This document shows positions 1 to 5,500 of a stretch of 9,819 nucleotides of DNA, piece by piece. Each line of letters begins with the position of its first letter. Within the stretch, counting starts at the first letter, position 1. The position numbers were made by a program, and so were the translations under genes. The notes beneath the pieces are model-generated. The model ran no database searches. It worked only from the letters and a program-made list of their open reading frames with translations, and was not told the DNA's origin. Source of the stretch: Actinomycetota bacterium (GTDB lineage Bacteria > Actinomycetota > Geothermincolia > Geothermincolales > RBG-13-55-18); NCBI GenBank assembly GCA_028275245.1, contig JAPWVA010000023.1, positions 1-9,819 of the forward strand, read 5' to 3'.

Positions 1-414
1 GAGCCGGAGATCCTTTCCTTGATAAACTCCCCCAAGGACGGCATCCCTGAAGAGGTGGTGGCCCGCGGCACCGCCTGGCTGTTGTTCCCTAAGGAATTCC
101 TGGAGGAGCATCCCGAGGCGATGGAGGGCTTCGTCCGGCTCTACCTCAAGGCGCCCATCTCCCCTCGAGCTTATGCGAAGCAGGTGGAGGCGGTGGCCCG
201 TTGGGGGAGTTATCAACGCCTCCCGCGGATCCAGTGCCCCACCCTGGTGATCACCGGAGACCAGGACGTCATCATACCCCCGGAGAACTCCCGCATCCTG
301 GCCGAGAGGATTCCGGGGGCCGTCCTGCAAGTTATCCCGGGGGCCGGCCATGGGCTCACTCTCCAGTGCCCGGCGGAGACGGCCCAGGCCATCGCGCGCT
401 TCCTTTCGGCGTGA
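1..414 (+). CDS. Alpha/beta-hydrolase, C-terminal part (5' end outside window)
   Basis: The frame is open from base 1, so the gene enters from the left and only about 137 C-terminal residues are visible. The segment PTLVITGDQDVIIPPENSR, followed by IPGAVLQVIPGAGHGLTLQCP, is the typical end of an alpha/beta-hydrolase fold protein: a beta strand leading to the acid residue (Asp in GDQD) and then the catalytic His in GAGHG. The preceding helical stretch (FVRLYLKAPISPRAYAKQVEAVARW) resembles the cap domain of esterase, haloperoxidase or MhpC-like members. The nucleophile elbow lies outside the window. Substrate cannot be inferred; these enzymes hydrolyse esters, lactones or C-C bonds, usually in the cytoplasm. 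The gene ends with TGA at 412-414 and is followed by a gene-free stretch. The family call is solid, the specific function unknown. Confidence 0.88.
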   Translation, partial: EPEILSLINSPKDGIPEEVVARGTAWLLFPKEFLEEHPEAMEGFVRLYLKAPISPRAYAKQVEAVARWGSYQRLPRIQCPTLVITGDQDVIIPPENSRILAERIPGAVLQVIPGAGHGLTLQCPAETAQAIARFLSA

Positions 415-736
415 TCAGGGGCCAGGGTACGTCCCCACCACGGCCAGACCTCTCCTTGTCTTGACGGGAACGGGGAAAGTGACGAACGGGGCCGCCCCTT
501 TGCTTTTCCAGCCGGAGGGGAAATCCCCGGATCTCCTCACCGCGAACGGTCCCTGGACGGCAAGGTTCACCAGCCGGGTCGCTTATGATGACAAGGCTTG
601 AGCTCCCCTCACTCGAGGTTATCTCTACCCGTGGCGGCGGGGATTCCCGACTCCTTGTTGGAACCCTCCTCACGCCCTCCTTGCTGGAACCCTCCTCACG
701 CGAGGGTATGTCCAGGAGTCTGATCCCGCAAGGGCT
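415..736. other. Gene-free convergent interval between hydrolase and nuclease genes
   Basis: This 322-bp stretch separates two converging genes. The short frames across it lack family-like sequence and ribosome sites, so I call no gene. It contains a small palindrome (GGGGAAATCCCC, 517-528), a 26-bp-period tandem duplication (651-701) and a 4-bp-stem hairpin CCTC-ACGC-GAGG just after it. No hairpin has a convincing T-tract, so the terminators of the two genes are not identified. Confidence 0.6.
651..701. repeat. 26-bp-period tandem duplication
   Basis: Two 25-bp copies, 651-675 and 677-701, start with CTCCTTG and end with GGAACCCTCCTCACGC. They differ at one base (T at 658 against C at 684) and are separated by a single C. 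The array lies 36 bp beyond the stop of the minus-strand nuclease gene. It is probably a slippage duplication; its function is unknown. Confidence 0.85.
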
Positions 737-1930
737 TCAATCGTCGGTATCGACCCTCCGGGATACCCTCAGCGCCACCGATTCCTCCTTGGTGAGGAAG
801 GATTGGATCAGGCTGCCCTCCTCGCTTCCCTCCAGTTCCCGCAAAACCGCCTGCAGCCTGGACTCGCTCAAGTCGCTGGCCCTATCCCAGAGCCCCATCT
901 GCTTCAGGCACTCCGCCAGCTTCTCCCTCTCCTCGGTACCCGCGGAAGGGAGCTTCCACCTCTCGCCCCGGGAGATCTTCAAAAGGTGCCCGGTCCCATA
1001 GATGTTGTCCACCTGGTGGAAAGCCGAGAATTCCAATATCTCCTCCCTGAGCCTTTTGAGCTGACGGTCGGCCTCCTCCCTCGCCTCTTTCCAACGTACG
1101 AACTCGTCCACCAGCCGGGCTCCCCGGTCGTAGCCCAGCTCCGGTGCGGCTACCGAGCCCACCAGGTGTAGGTGCTTCCTCTTGGGACAGAACTCCTGAA
1201 CCTCGCACCAGTCGCAGTGATCCCCCTCTCTAGGAAGGAATTCCGTCCTACTCTCTATCTCCATCACCAGCTCAGAGGCTTCCCGGGCCACCCGCTGCAC
1301 CTCCTCCGCGCTGCGTCGAAGCCTCAATTCCTCGTCGAAAAGCATGTAATGCCACACCAGCTCCACCTCCCGTACGCCCGGGAGGCTGTTTTCCACCGCT
1401 ATCTGGTAAAGGGTGAGCTGCCTGTCCCTCTCCAGTTCCTCCAGGGTAGGAAAGCGAGCGCTGGTCTTGTAATCGTGGATCTCGTACCTCCCTCCGCCCA
1501 GGCTGTCCAGCCTGTCCACCACCCCTACGAAACGAGCCTGCCGGTCCTCCAGCCGGATGGGGACCACCACTTTCCTCTCCAACCATATCGGCTTGCCCGA
1601 ATCGAAGGGGTGGTACCTCCCGTAGTACAAGCGGAGGCATTTCAGGCCCGCCTCCCGGTAATCACCGGCGGTGAACTCCCGGTGGGCCACGAAGATACCG
1701 TCGTGGAAGAAGCGGTCCCAGCGCTGGGAGAAGTAGGTCTCCACCTCTTCCATAGAAGGCACCCTGGCCATGATGACCTGCCTGTACAGCCACTCCATGG
1801 TCTCGTGTACCAGGGAGCCCATGAAGGCCTCCACGCTCTTTCGCTCCGTCTTCACCCTGTCGGCATAGATGAGCCTGTATTTCAGGGGACAGGTCTCGTA
1901 AGTCTCCAGAAGGCTATGAGAATAGTTCAT
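737..1930 (-). CDS. PD-(D/E)XK nuclease of the RecB/Cas4 type with an Fe-S cluster motif and extra C-terminal domain
   Basis: A 397-residue RecB-family (COG2887-like) nuclease. The N-terminus has SHSLLETYETCPLKYRL with Cys14. GSLVHETMEWLY supplies His42. GVVDRLD gives the metal-binding Asp139 or Asp142, IHDYKTS gives Asp153 and Lys155, and RQLTLYQIA is the QxxxY motif (Gln171, Tyr175). Cys239-x2-Cys242-x5-Cys248 with Cys14 matches the four-cysteine 4Fe-4S site of Cas4 and AddB. The core ends near residue 255; about 140 more residues follow, with a predicted coiled coil (about 268-300) and a segment GTGHLLKISRGERWKLP. Cas4 proteins are usually near 200 residues, so this is not plain Cas4. Likely a single-strand or end-processing exonuclease in DNA repair. 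The ATG start has GGTGA six bases upstream, and GGAGG directly abuts it. No helicase or cas partner is visible. Confidence 0.9.
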   Translation of the reverse strand: MNYSHSLLETYETCPLKYRLIYADRVKTERKSVEAFMGSLVHETMEWLYRQVIMARVPSMEEVETYFSQRWDRFFHDGIFVAHREFTAGDYREAGLKCLRLYYGRYHPFDSGKPIWLERKVVVPIRLEDRQARFVGVVDRLDSLGGGRYEIHDYKTSARFPTLEELERDRQLTLYQIAVENSLPGVREVELVWHYMLFDEELRLRRSAEEVQRVAREASELVMEIESRTEFLPREGDHCDWCEVQEFCPKRKHLHLVGSVAAPELGYDRGARLVDEFVRWKEAREEADRQLKRLREEILEFSAFHQVDNIYGTGHLLKISRGERWKLPSAGTEEREKLAECLKQMGLWDRASDLSESRLQAVLRELEGSEEGSLIQSFLTKEESVALRVSRRVDTDD

Positions 1931-2086
1931 CCTCCATCACCGCGCCTGTTAGGATATCGCGCCGGCTAGCGCCGCCTTTCCCGCCCTCTCCCAGCATTCC
2001 CCGGGCGCAGTCAGTGCCCGGTCCCTTCCCACACAGGACTAGAGCTTGATAACCACTGGCGAAAACGGCTTCCTCCATCGATGATA

Positions 2087-2128
2087 AGGCGGGGGCGGGA
2101 CATGGCGCCCGGTGTCCCGCCCCCGCCC
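2087..2128 (-). terminator. Perfect 15-bp GC-rich hairpin, candidate terminator of the Holin-X-like gene
   Basis: Arms 2088-2102 (GGCGGGGGCGGGACA) and 2113-2127 (TGTCCCGCCCCCGCC) are exact reverse complements around a 10-nt loop. The hairpin lies about 30 bp beyond the stop of the minus-strand gene ending at 2158. Read on the minus strand it is followed by TTATCAT, a poor T-tract. Rho-independent termination is therefore plausible but not textbook; RNA stabilisation or a protein-binding site are alternatives. Confidence 0.5.
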
Positions 2129-2157
2129 CCGGTTCACTCCGTACCGGGCGAAGGATC

Positions 2158-2751
2158 TCAATCCTCCCAGTAATCCTCGTCACGGGACCTGAAAAGGCCC
2201 ACCGTGCCCTTCACTATTTTGAAGGTCAGGTACATACCCAGCAGGTAGGGGGCGAGCTCCAGGGTGGCATTCGCCATCTCCCGGGCCCTCACCTTGCCCG
2301 CCTCCACTTCCTTTTTCGCCGCCACTTGGAGGTTCGAGACGGTTTCCCTCATCTCCTCGCCCGTCCTCTTCATCTCCTCGATGACCCCGCCTCCCAGGGC
2401 GGGAAGGCCGGACACTGCGTTTCTGGCCTTCCTGATTCCCACCAGCGCCAGGACCCCGCCGAGGATCAGGGCGCCAAAGACGGTAATGAGGGAGGAGAGC
2501 CATAATCTATCGAAGATGAGGTTGAGGATGAGGATGACCACCACCATCAGGTAAATGGATGCCACCAGGGCTATGCCCACCCCCAGGAGGGCCATACCAA
2601 CGCCGACTCCGGCGCTTCTCCCCTTTTCCTTGAGTTGCTCCCTTATCTCCTCCCCCTTCTCTCCCCGGAAAGCGGAGGCGAGCTCTTTCATGCGGTTGGC
2701 TAGTGCTGCCAACTTTTCCAGGTCTTGCCTGATCTCCTTGAGGTTGTTCAA
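2158..2751 (-). CDS. Holin-X-like (superfamily III) two-helix membrane protein
   Basis: A 197-residue protein with a charged N-terminal helix (LKEIRQDLEKLAALANRMKELASAF, then a Lys/Glu-rich linker), two adjacent hydrophobic segments (about residues 47-80 and 84-107), then a long amphipathic helix rich in Glu, Lys and Arg and a short basic and acidic tail (FRSRDEDYWED). This helix, hairpin in the membrane, helix plan is that of the actinobacterial/cyanobacterial putative Holin-X family (PF07332). These are usually chromosomal genes unconnected with phage, of unsettled role, probably in the cell envelope. No phage genes are nearby. The start is TTG at 2751, chosen because AAGGAGG lies seven bases upstream. 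It is transcribed in the same direction as the nuclease gene but 227 bp before it, so co-transcription is doubtful. The family assignment is from architecture. Confidence 0.7.
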   Translation of the reverse strand: MNNLKEIRQDLEKLAALANRMKELASAFRGEKGEEIREQLKEKGRSAGVGVGMALLGVGIALVASIYLMVVVILILNLIFDRLWLSSLITVFGALILGGVLALVGIRKARNAVSGLPALGGGVIEEMKRTGEEMRETVSNLQVAAKKEVEAGKVRAREMANATLELAPYLLGMYLTFKIVKGTVGLFRSRDEDYWED

Positions 2752-2758
2752 CCCTCAC

Positions 2759-2765
2759 CCTCCTT
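2759..2765 (-). promoter_or_regulatory. Ribosome binding site fixing a TTG start
   Basis: On the minus strand AAGGAGG is followed by seven bases and then TTG (2751-2749). No ATG or GTG in the same frame lies nearby, so this site decides the start of the Holin-X-like gene. Confidence 0.75.
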
Positions 2766-2862
2766 TCCGACGACTCGGAAGCGGGGAAGACGAGCCCCTT
2801 CCCGGTAAGTCCGAGGGATCAGGACCAGCCCCCTGCCGGATCACCGGTCTTTTTCCCCGCAC

Positions 2863-2892
2863 TTTACAAGTCCCCCTTTCGTTAACAAGAAT
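2863..2892 (+). promoter_or_regulatory. Possible sigma-70-type promoter for the membrane protein gene
   Basis: TTTACA (2863-2868), an 18-bp spacer and AAGAAT (2887-2892) form a weak promoter match about 36 bp before the ATG at 2929. On the other strand TTGTTA and TAAAGT with a 16-bp spacer overlap it and could serve the divergent gene. Both are matches by eye only. Confidence 0.25.
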
Positions 2893-2928
2893 AACATCGA
2901 GTAGGCATGGTGGGAAGGCAGGCTGAAA

Positions 2929-3378
2929 ATGTCGGACGGCAGCTGGATAATCCCCGTTCACTTCCTCGTCGTTTGGGGGAGCGTCCTCATATCCATCGCC
3001 TCCCGCTGGAGAATGCGCCTCCCGCTGGGAGCAGCCCTGGGGTTGGGAATCGCGATATGGCTGGCGGCGATGGTCCTCAACGCCAGTCGGGTGAGTCGTT
3101 TCCGGGCGGGCGACACCCGCATGACCTTCCGACAGAGGGAATCATCGCGGATCCTGGCGAGAACCCTCATGAACATAGGCATCTCCGTCCTGTTCAAGTC
3201 CTGGTTGACCCTGATCGTCTCCTTCCTGATGGTGCCCGTCTACCTGTACGCATCCCGTGTCCGGGAGAGGTTCCTCCATTACCTGCATACCGGCATTTGG
3301 GAACAAGCCATGCCGGGTCGCACCCACAGGCATTGGGGTCTGAGTGGGAGGAAGCCAGGTAGTGGCGACATCTTCTAA
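2929..3378 (+). CDS. Small integral membrane protein of unknown function
   Basis: A 149-residue protein that I do not recognise. Hydrophobic segments lie at about residues 6-24, 31-53 and 82-108; the last is long enough for one or two helices (MNIGISVLFK... LMVPVYLYA). Basic residues cluster after the first and last segments (SRWRMR, ASRVRERF). No cysteine pairs or enzymatic motif are seen. The ATG has only a poor ribosome site (AAGGCAGG, about six bases upstream). The last residues and the TAA stop (3376-3378) are encoded by the first copy of a 36-bp repeat, so the tail may have been altered by arrival of the repeat. It is divergent from the Holin-X-like gene, with 177 bp between starts. Real by its hydrophobic pattern, but function unknown. 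Confidence 0.6.
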   Translation: MSDGSWIIPVHFLVVWGSVLISIASRWRMRLPLGAALGLGIAIWLAAMVLNASRVSRFRAGDTRMTFRQRESSRILARTLMNIGISVLFKSWLTLIVSFLMVPVYLYASRVRERFLHYLHTGIWEQAMPGRTHRHWGLSGRKPGSGDIF

Positions 3379-3397
3379 GTCCGTGCACCTTGGCAGG
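3362..3397. repeat. 36-bp repeat, copy 1 (contains a stop codon of the upstream gene)
   Basis: Begins GTGGCGACATCTTC and ends GTGCACCTTGGCAGG. It is 35/36 identical to copy 2 at 3433-3468, with A against T inside TTCTAAG / TTCTTAG. It carries the TAA stop of the membrane protein gene. Its 3' end (3389-3397) can pair with 3406-3414 in the following spacer (cttggcagg with ccggtcaag, one mismatch, one G-U pair, loop of eight). Confidence 0.85.
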
Positions 3398-3432
3398 TTG
3401 AATTGCCGGTCAAGAACGTGAAAAAGGGAGGT

Positions 3433-3468
3433 GTGGCGACATCTTCTTAGTCCGTGCACCTTGGCAGG
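3433..3468. repeat. 36-bp repeat, copy 2
   Basis: Second copy of the 36-bp unit, separated from copy 1 by exactly 35 bp (3398-3432). One base differs from copy 1. No third copy is found one period (71 bp) either side. The repeat/spacer lengths are CRISPR-like, but two copies without cas1/cas2 do not make a CRISPR array. Confidence 0.85.
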
Positions 3469-3488
3469 AGGGCTTCGACGACCTATAG

Positions 3489-3521
3489 CGACCAGGCTTG
3501 CGGTCACCGCAAGAAAGGTCG
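3489..3521. repeat. Nested inverted repeat upstream of the zinc-ribbon gene
   Basis: Outer arms CGACC (3489-3493) and GGTCG (3517-3521) enclose inner arms CTTGCGG (3497-3503) and CCGCAAG (3507-3513) around TCA. The structure ends seven bases before the ribosome site of the zinc-ribbon gene, so it could be a 5'-UTR hairpin that modulates translation or an operator. No regulator is assigned. Confidence 0.5.
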
Positions 3522-3528
3522 AGGGGTG

Positions 3529-3536
3529 GGAGGTGA
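3529..3536 (+). promoter_or_regulatory. Ribosome binding site favouring TTG at 3542
   Basis: GGAGGTGA is a near-perfect anti-16S match, with TTG at 3542 eight bases after GGAGG. The GTG at 3533 overlaps this site and would instead depend on GAGGGG at 3521-3526, a weaker option. Confidence 0.6.
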
Positions 3537-3541
3537 ACGAA

Positions 3542-3781
3542 TTGGCCATCATCATCATTCCTTTCTGGATGAACGACCGCCTGGAAGAGGAAGAGACGGG
3601 CAAAAAGCTCAGCTTCTGTCCCACTTGTGACCGGGAGGTAGAATTCTCGGTGGTAAGGGTCAGGAGAAAGCGTGCCCTTAACTCGGTGGTAACGATTTCC
3701 AACAAGGATCTGGGGGAATTCCTGGTATGCCCTTCCTGTGGGGGCCGTTTTCCCTACCGCCCCCCACCGGGGTATTCCTGA
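3542..3781 (+). CDS. Small zinc-ribbon protein
   Basis: A 79-residue protein starting MAIIIIPFWMND at TTG 3542 (GTG at 3533 would add three residues). Two CxxC knuckles, CPTC (Cys26, Cys29) and CPSCGG (Cys63, Cys66), are 33 residues apart with a beta-rich, basic segment between (EFSVVRVRRKRALNSVV), the plan of a zinc ribbon. The hydrophobic start plus ribbon recalls small zinc-ribbon family proteins (such as zinc_ribbon_15-like), whose function is poorly known. The tail is proline-rich (FPYRPPPGYS). The frame can be extended upstream to 3431 through repeat copy 2, but that stretch has no well-spaced ribosome site and looks non-coding. The last 28 bp overlap the end of the convergent glycosidase gene. 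The fold is well supported; partners are unknown. Confidence 0.72.
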   Translation: MAIIIIPFWMNDRLEEEETGKKLSFCPTCDREVEFSVVRVRRKRALNSVVTISNKDLGEFLVCPSCGGRFPYRPPPGYS

Positions 3782-5094
3782 AGGGAGCTCTCCCACTCCT
3801 CCGGGAAACAGGTCGCGGCCATGTCCAGGGCCAGGGCAGGCCAACAGAAATCACTGATCCGCCTGCCCTCGCCTGTCCGAGAGTCGTAGAACTCGAAGAA
3901 GCCCTCTCGGAGGACCATCCGGATCACCCTCCCAGCAAGGATCCTCGCCTCTTCTGGGTACCCGCGCTCCACCAGCCCCAAGCAGAGCATCCAACAGAAG
4001 TTCGTCCAGACGCAGTGCCCCGACCAAAGGTGCCTTTCCCTCCACCCGGGAACACTTTCCAGCAGGTGATGGGGGTTGAAGGGGACGCCACACTCCTGCC
4101 AGAACTCCCGGGGGTTTAGAAGGTGCTCCTCTACCACCCTCCTCGCCTTCCCCTCCTCGCCCAAGCCGGTGAAGGCAGGGAGTAGAGAGGCGGCGGTGGG
4201 GACCTTCACCGGCACCGGCTCGATGTTTCCAGCCAGGGGGAAGTAGAGGCCTTCCTCCTCGTCCCAGCAAAGCTCATCCAGGGCCTTCGCCAAGCCCCGC
4301 GCGAGGGAGGCATACCTCTCCGCCTGGTCCCCCAAACCCAGGTCCAGCGCCAGCCTGGAGAGGCTCATGCAGGACCTGGCCGCCAAGGCATTGACCGTCA
4401 GGTCCCGGAGAACGAACTCCCCGGCCTCAAAAAGCGTGGCGGGATCCCACCCCCTCCGGTAGTTGAAGACGTAAAGGGAGGTGGGTTTGACCAAAGCCCG
4501 CCAGGAATCCGTCAACCCCTTTCTACCATCAATTCCCAGCAACTGGAAGCATTGGGGGGACATGTCGGTACCGGTCTCCCAGGGATGGAATACGCAGATC
4601 AAGCCGTCGCCACCCAAAACCCTGTCCCTGAACAAGTAATCCATGGCCCTGGCCAGATTCCCCCAGATCCTCACCAGCCAGTTCAGGTCCCCCGTGGCCC
4701 TGAAGACCCTTTCCGCGGCATACCCAAACACCGGCGGATCGATCATGAATGAGGCCCCCCGGCCATCGTATTCCCACCTCACCAACCGGGTTTGGAGCCC
4801 CCTCATCCAGCGATGGGAATAGCGATTGGGCAGGAGCACCTCGTGGGGAAGCCGGCCATCCTCCTCCACCTGGGCTAGGAGGGTCTCCAGCTCCCGGGCC
4901 GCCTTTTCCGGGTCCAGCCGGGTCATGGCCACTGCGTGAAAGCAGCTGTCCCAGGCGAAAAGGGAAGGGTAATGGTGACAGGAGGGCATGTGGTAGTACA
5001 CCTCGCCGTCCTCCACCTCATTGAGGCGTAGGACCCTGTCGGCCTCCTCCCTCAGCCTCGCCAGCTCCCCGGGGTCGATCTCTGCCGCTCCCAA
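3754..5094 (-). CDS. GH63 / mannosylglycerate-hydrolase-like (alpha/alpha)6 glycosidase
   Basis: A 446-residue single-domain enzyme. Landmarks of the GH63/GH37-type (alpha/alpha)6 barrel are FAWDSCFHAVAMTRLDPEKA (about 46-64), EDGRLPHEV (78-86), HPWETGTDMSPQ (170-181), LWSGHCVWTNFCWML (356-370) and FFEFYDSRTGEG (399-410), followed by DFCWPALALD. By comparison with Thermus mannosylglycerate hydrolase, Asp177 in GTDMSP is the likely general acid and Glu401 in FEFYD the likely base. Length is close to the bacterial mannosyl- or glucosyl-glycerate hydrolases and much shorter than eukaryotic processing glucosidase I. There is no signal peptide, so it is probably cytoplasmic. It likely hydrolyses a small alpha-glucoside or alpha-mannoside such as glucosylglycerate; the exact sugar is inferred. 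The start is TTG at 5094, with GAGGTGA nine bases upstream. It is divergent from the mscS gene. Its stop overlaps the zinc-ribbon gene. Confidence 0.87.
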   Translation of the reverse strand: MGAAEIDPGELARLREEADRVLRLNEVEDGEVYYHMPSCHHYPSLFAWDSCFHAVAMTRLDPEKAARELETLLAQVEEDGRLPHEVLLPNRYSHRWMRGLQTRLVRWEYDGRGASFMIDPPVFGYAAERVFRATGDLNWLVRIWGNLARAMDYLFRDRVLGGDGLICVFHPWETGTDMSPQCFQLLGIDGRKGLTDSWRALVKPTSLYVFNYRRGWDPATLFEAGEFVLRDLTVNALAARSCMSLSRLALDLGLGDQAERYASLARGLAKALDELCWDEEEGLYFPLAGNIEPVPVKVPTAASLLPAFTGLGEEGKARRVVEEHLLNPREFWQECGVPFNPHHLLESVPGWRERHLWSGHCVWTNFCWMLCLGLVERGYPEEARILAGRVIRMVLREGFFEFYDSRTGEGRRISDFCWPALALDMAATCFPEEWESSLQEYPGGGR

Positions 5095-5103
5095 CTTGAC
5101 TTA

Positions 5104-5110
5104 TCACCTC
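5104..5110 (-). promoter_or_regulatory. Ribosome binding site for the TTG start of the GH63-like gene
   Basis: On the minus strand GAGGTGA is followed by nine bases (TAAGTCAAG) and TTG at 5094-5092. The TAA in that spacer is in frame with the TTG, so the reading frame cannot start further upstream. Confidence 0.65.
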
Positions 5111-5378
5111 ATCCCGCCATCCACATGGAAAAGGACCCTGGAACGGAAGTACAGGGACCGCGACAAAGAGTCACAGATTGAATCGGAGAAACGTCTTGCT
5201 CACTTGAAAGGCAAGGGGTAGCAGCCCTTCGAGCTGGAGGGACAAGATCCCCGACCGGACCCGAGTCCAAGGGCTTTTCCTACAGGACTCCGGCCCCGCA
5301 GGGGGATATCAGCTTCCCGGGCCAAGCCAGCAAGAACGGAACGCGGGAAGGACAGGCATCCGTCAAAGAGAAAGATTC

Positions 5379-5418
5379 CATAGGGAACGCGTCCGAATCA
5401 TAGGGAACGCGTCCGTAT
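5379..5418. repeat. 20-bp tandem repeat, candidate operator
   Basis: Two adjacent copies, 5379-5398 and 5399-5418, of CATAGGGAACGCGTCCGAAT; the second has T in place of the first A of AAT. The core GGAACGCGTCC is nearly palindromic around ACGCGT. A 20-bp period puts the two cores on nearly the same DNA face, as for tandem binding sites. It lies 83-122 bp before the mscS start. GGAAC at 5404 could alternatively be an ECF-type -35 element, with GGTC at 5426 as -10. Confidence 0.6.
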
Positions 5419-5484
5419 CCCCGCCGGTCCTTGGTATAGGATTGGCGGGGGCGGCGCCAAGAACACGAAAACGGCAACTCAGCA

Positions 5485-5492
5485 AAGGGAGG
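5485..5492 (+). promoter_or_regulatory. Ribosome binding site of mscS-family gene
   Basis: AAGGGAGG is followed by eight bases and ATG at 5501. It supports that start over the internal ATG at 5519. Confidence 0.75.
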
Positions 5493-5500
5493 ATGACCGA

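Larger units (their letters stand above)
5095..5500. other. Divergent regulatory interval between GH63-like and mscS genes
   Basis: This 406-bp stretch separates two divergent starts and must hold both promoters. Short frames across it have no recognisable protein. It holds the ribosome sites of both genes, a 20-bp tandem repeat (5379-5418) and GGTATAGGAT (5434-5442), a possible -10 region for mscS without a clear -35. No tRNA-like or riboswitch-like fold was recognised. Confidence 0.55.

Noticed and set aside
737..1930. Naming the nuclease cas4
   Set aside because: Much longer than Cas4, and no cas1, cas2 or effector genes are in the window.
1172..1969. 265-codon plus-strand frame antisense to the nuclease
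   Set aside because: Low-complexity Leu/Pro/His composition and no ribosome site. The opposite strand has a full set of nuclease motifs.
1914..2183. 89-codon minus frame between the nuclease and Holin-X-like genes
   Set aside because: It runs through the perfect hairpin, overlaps both neighbours and has no protein-like pattern.
2835..2855. CCGG-ATCA-CCGG followed by TCTTTTT as a terminator
   Set aside because: The stem is only four to five pairs, and no plus-strand gene upstream would need it, since the interval is divergent.
2755..2961. 68-codon minus frame in the divergent promoter region
   Set aside because: No ribosome site or family signal; it covers the probable promoters and overlaps the start of the plus-strand gene.
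3362..3468. Calling the two repeats a CRISPR array
   Set aside because: Only two copies, one gap, no cas genes, and one copy lies in a coding end. Kept as a repeat pair.
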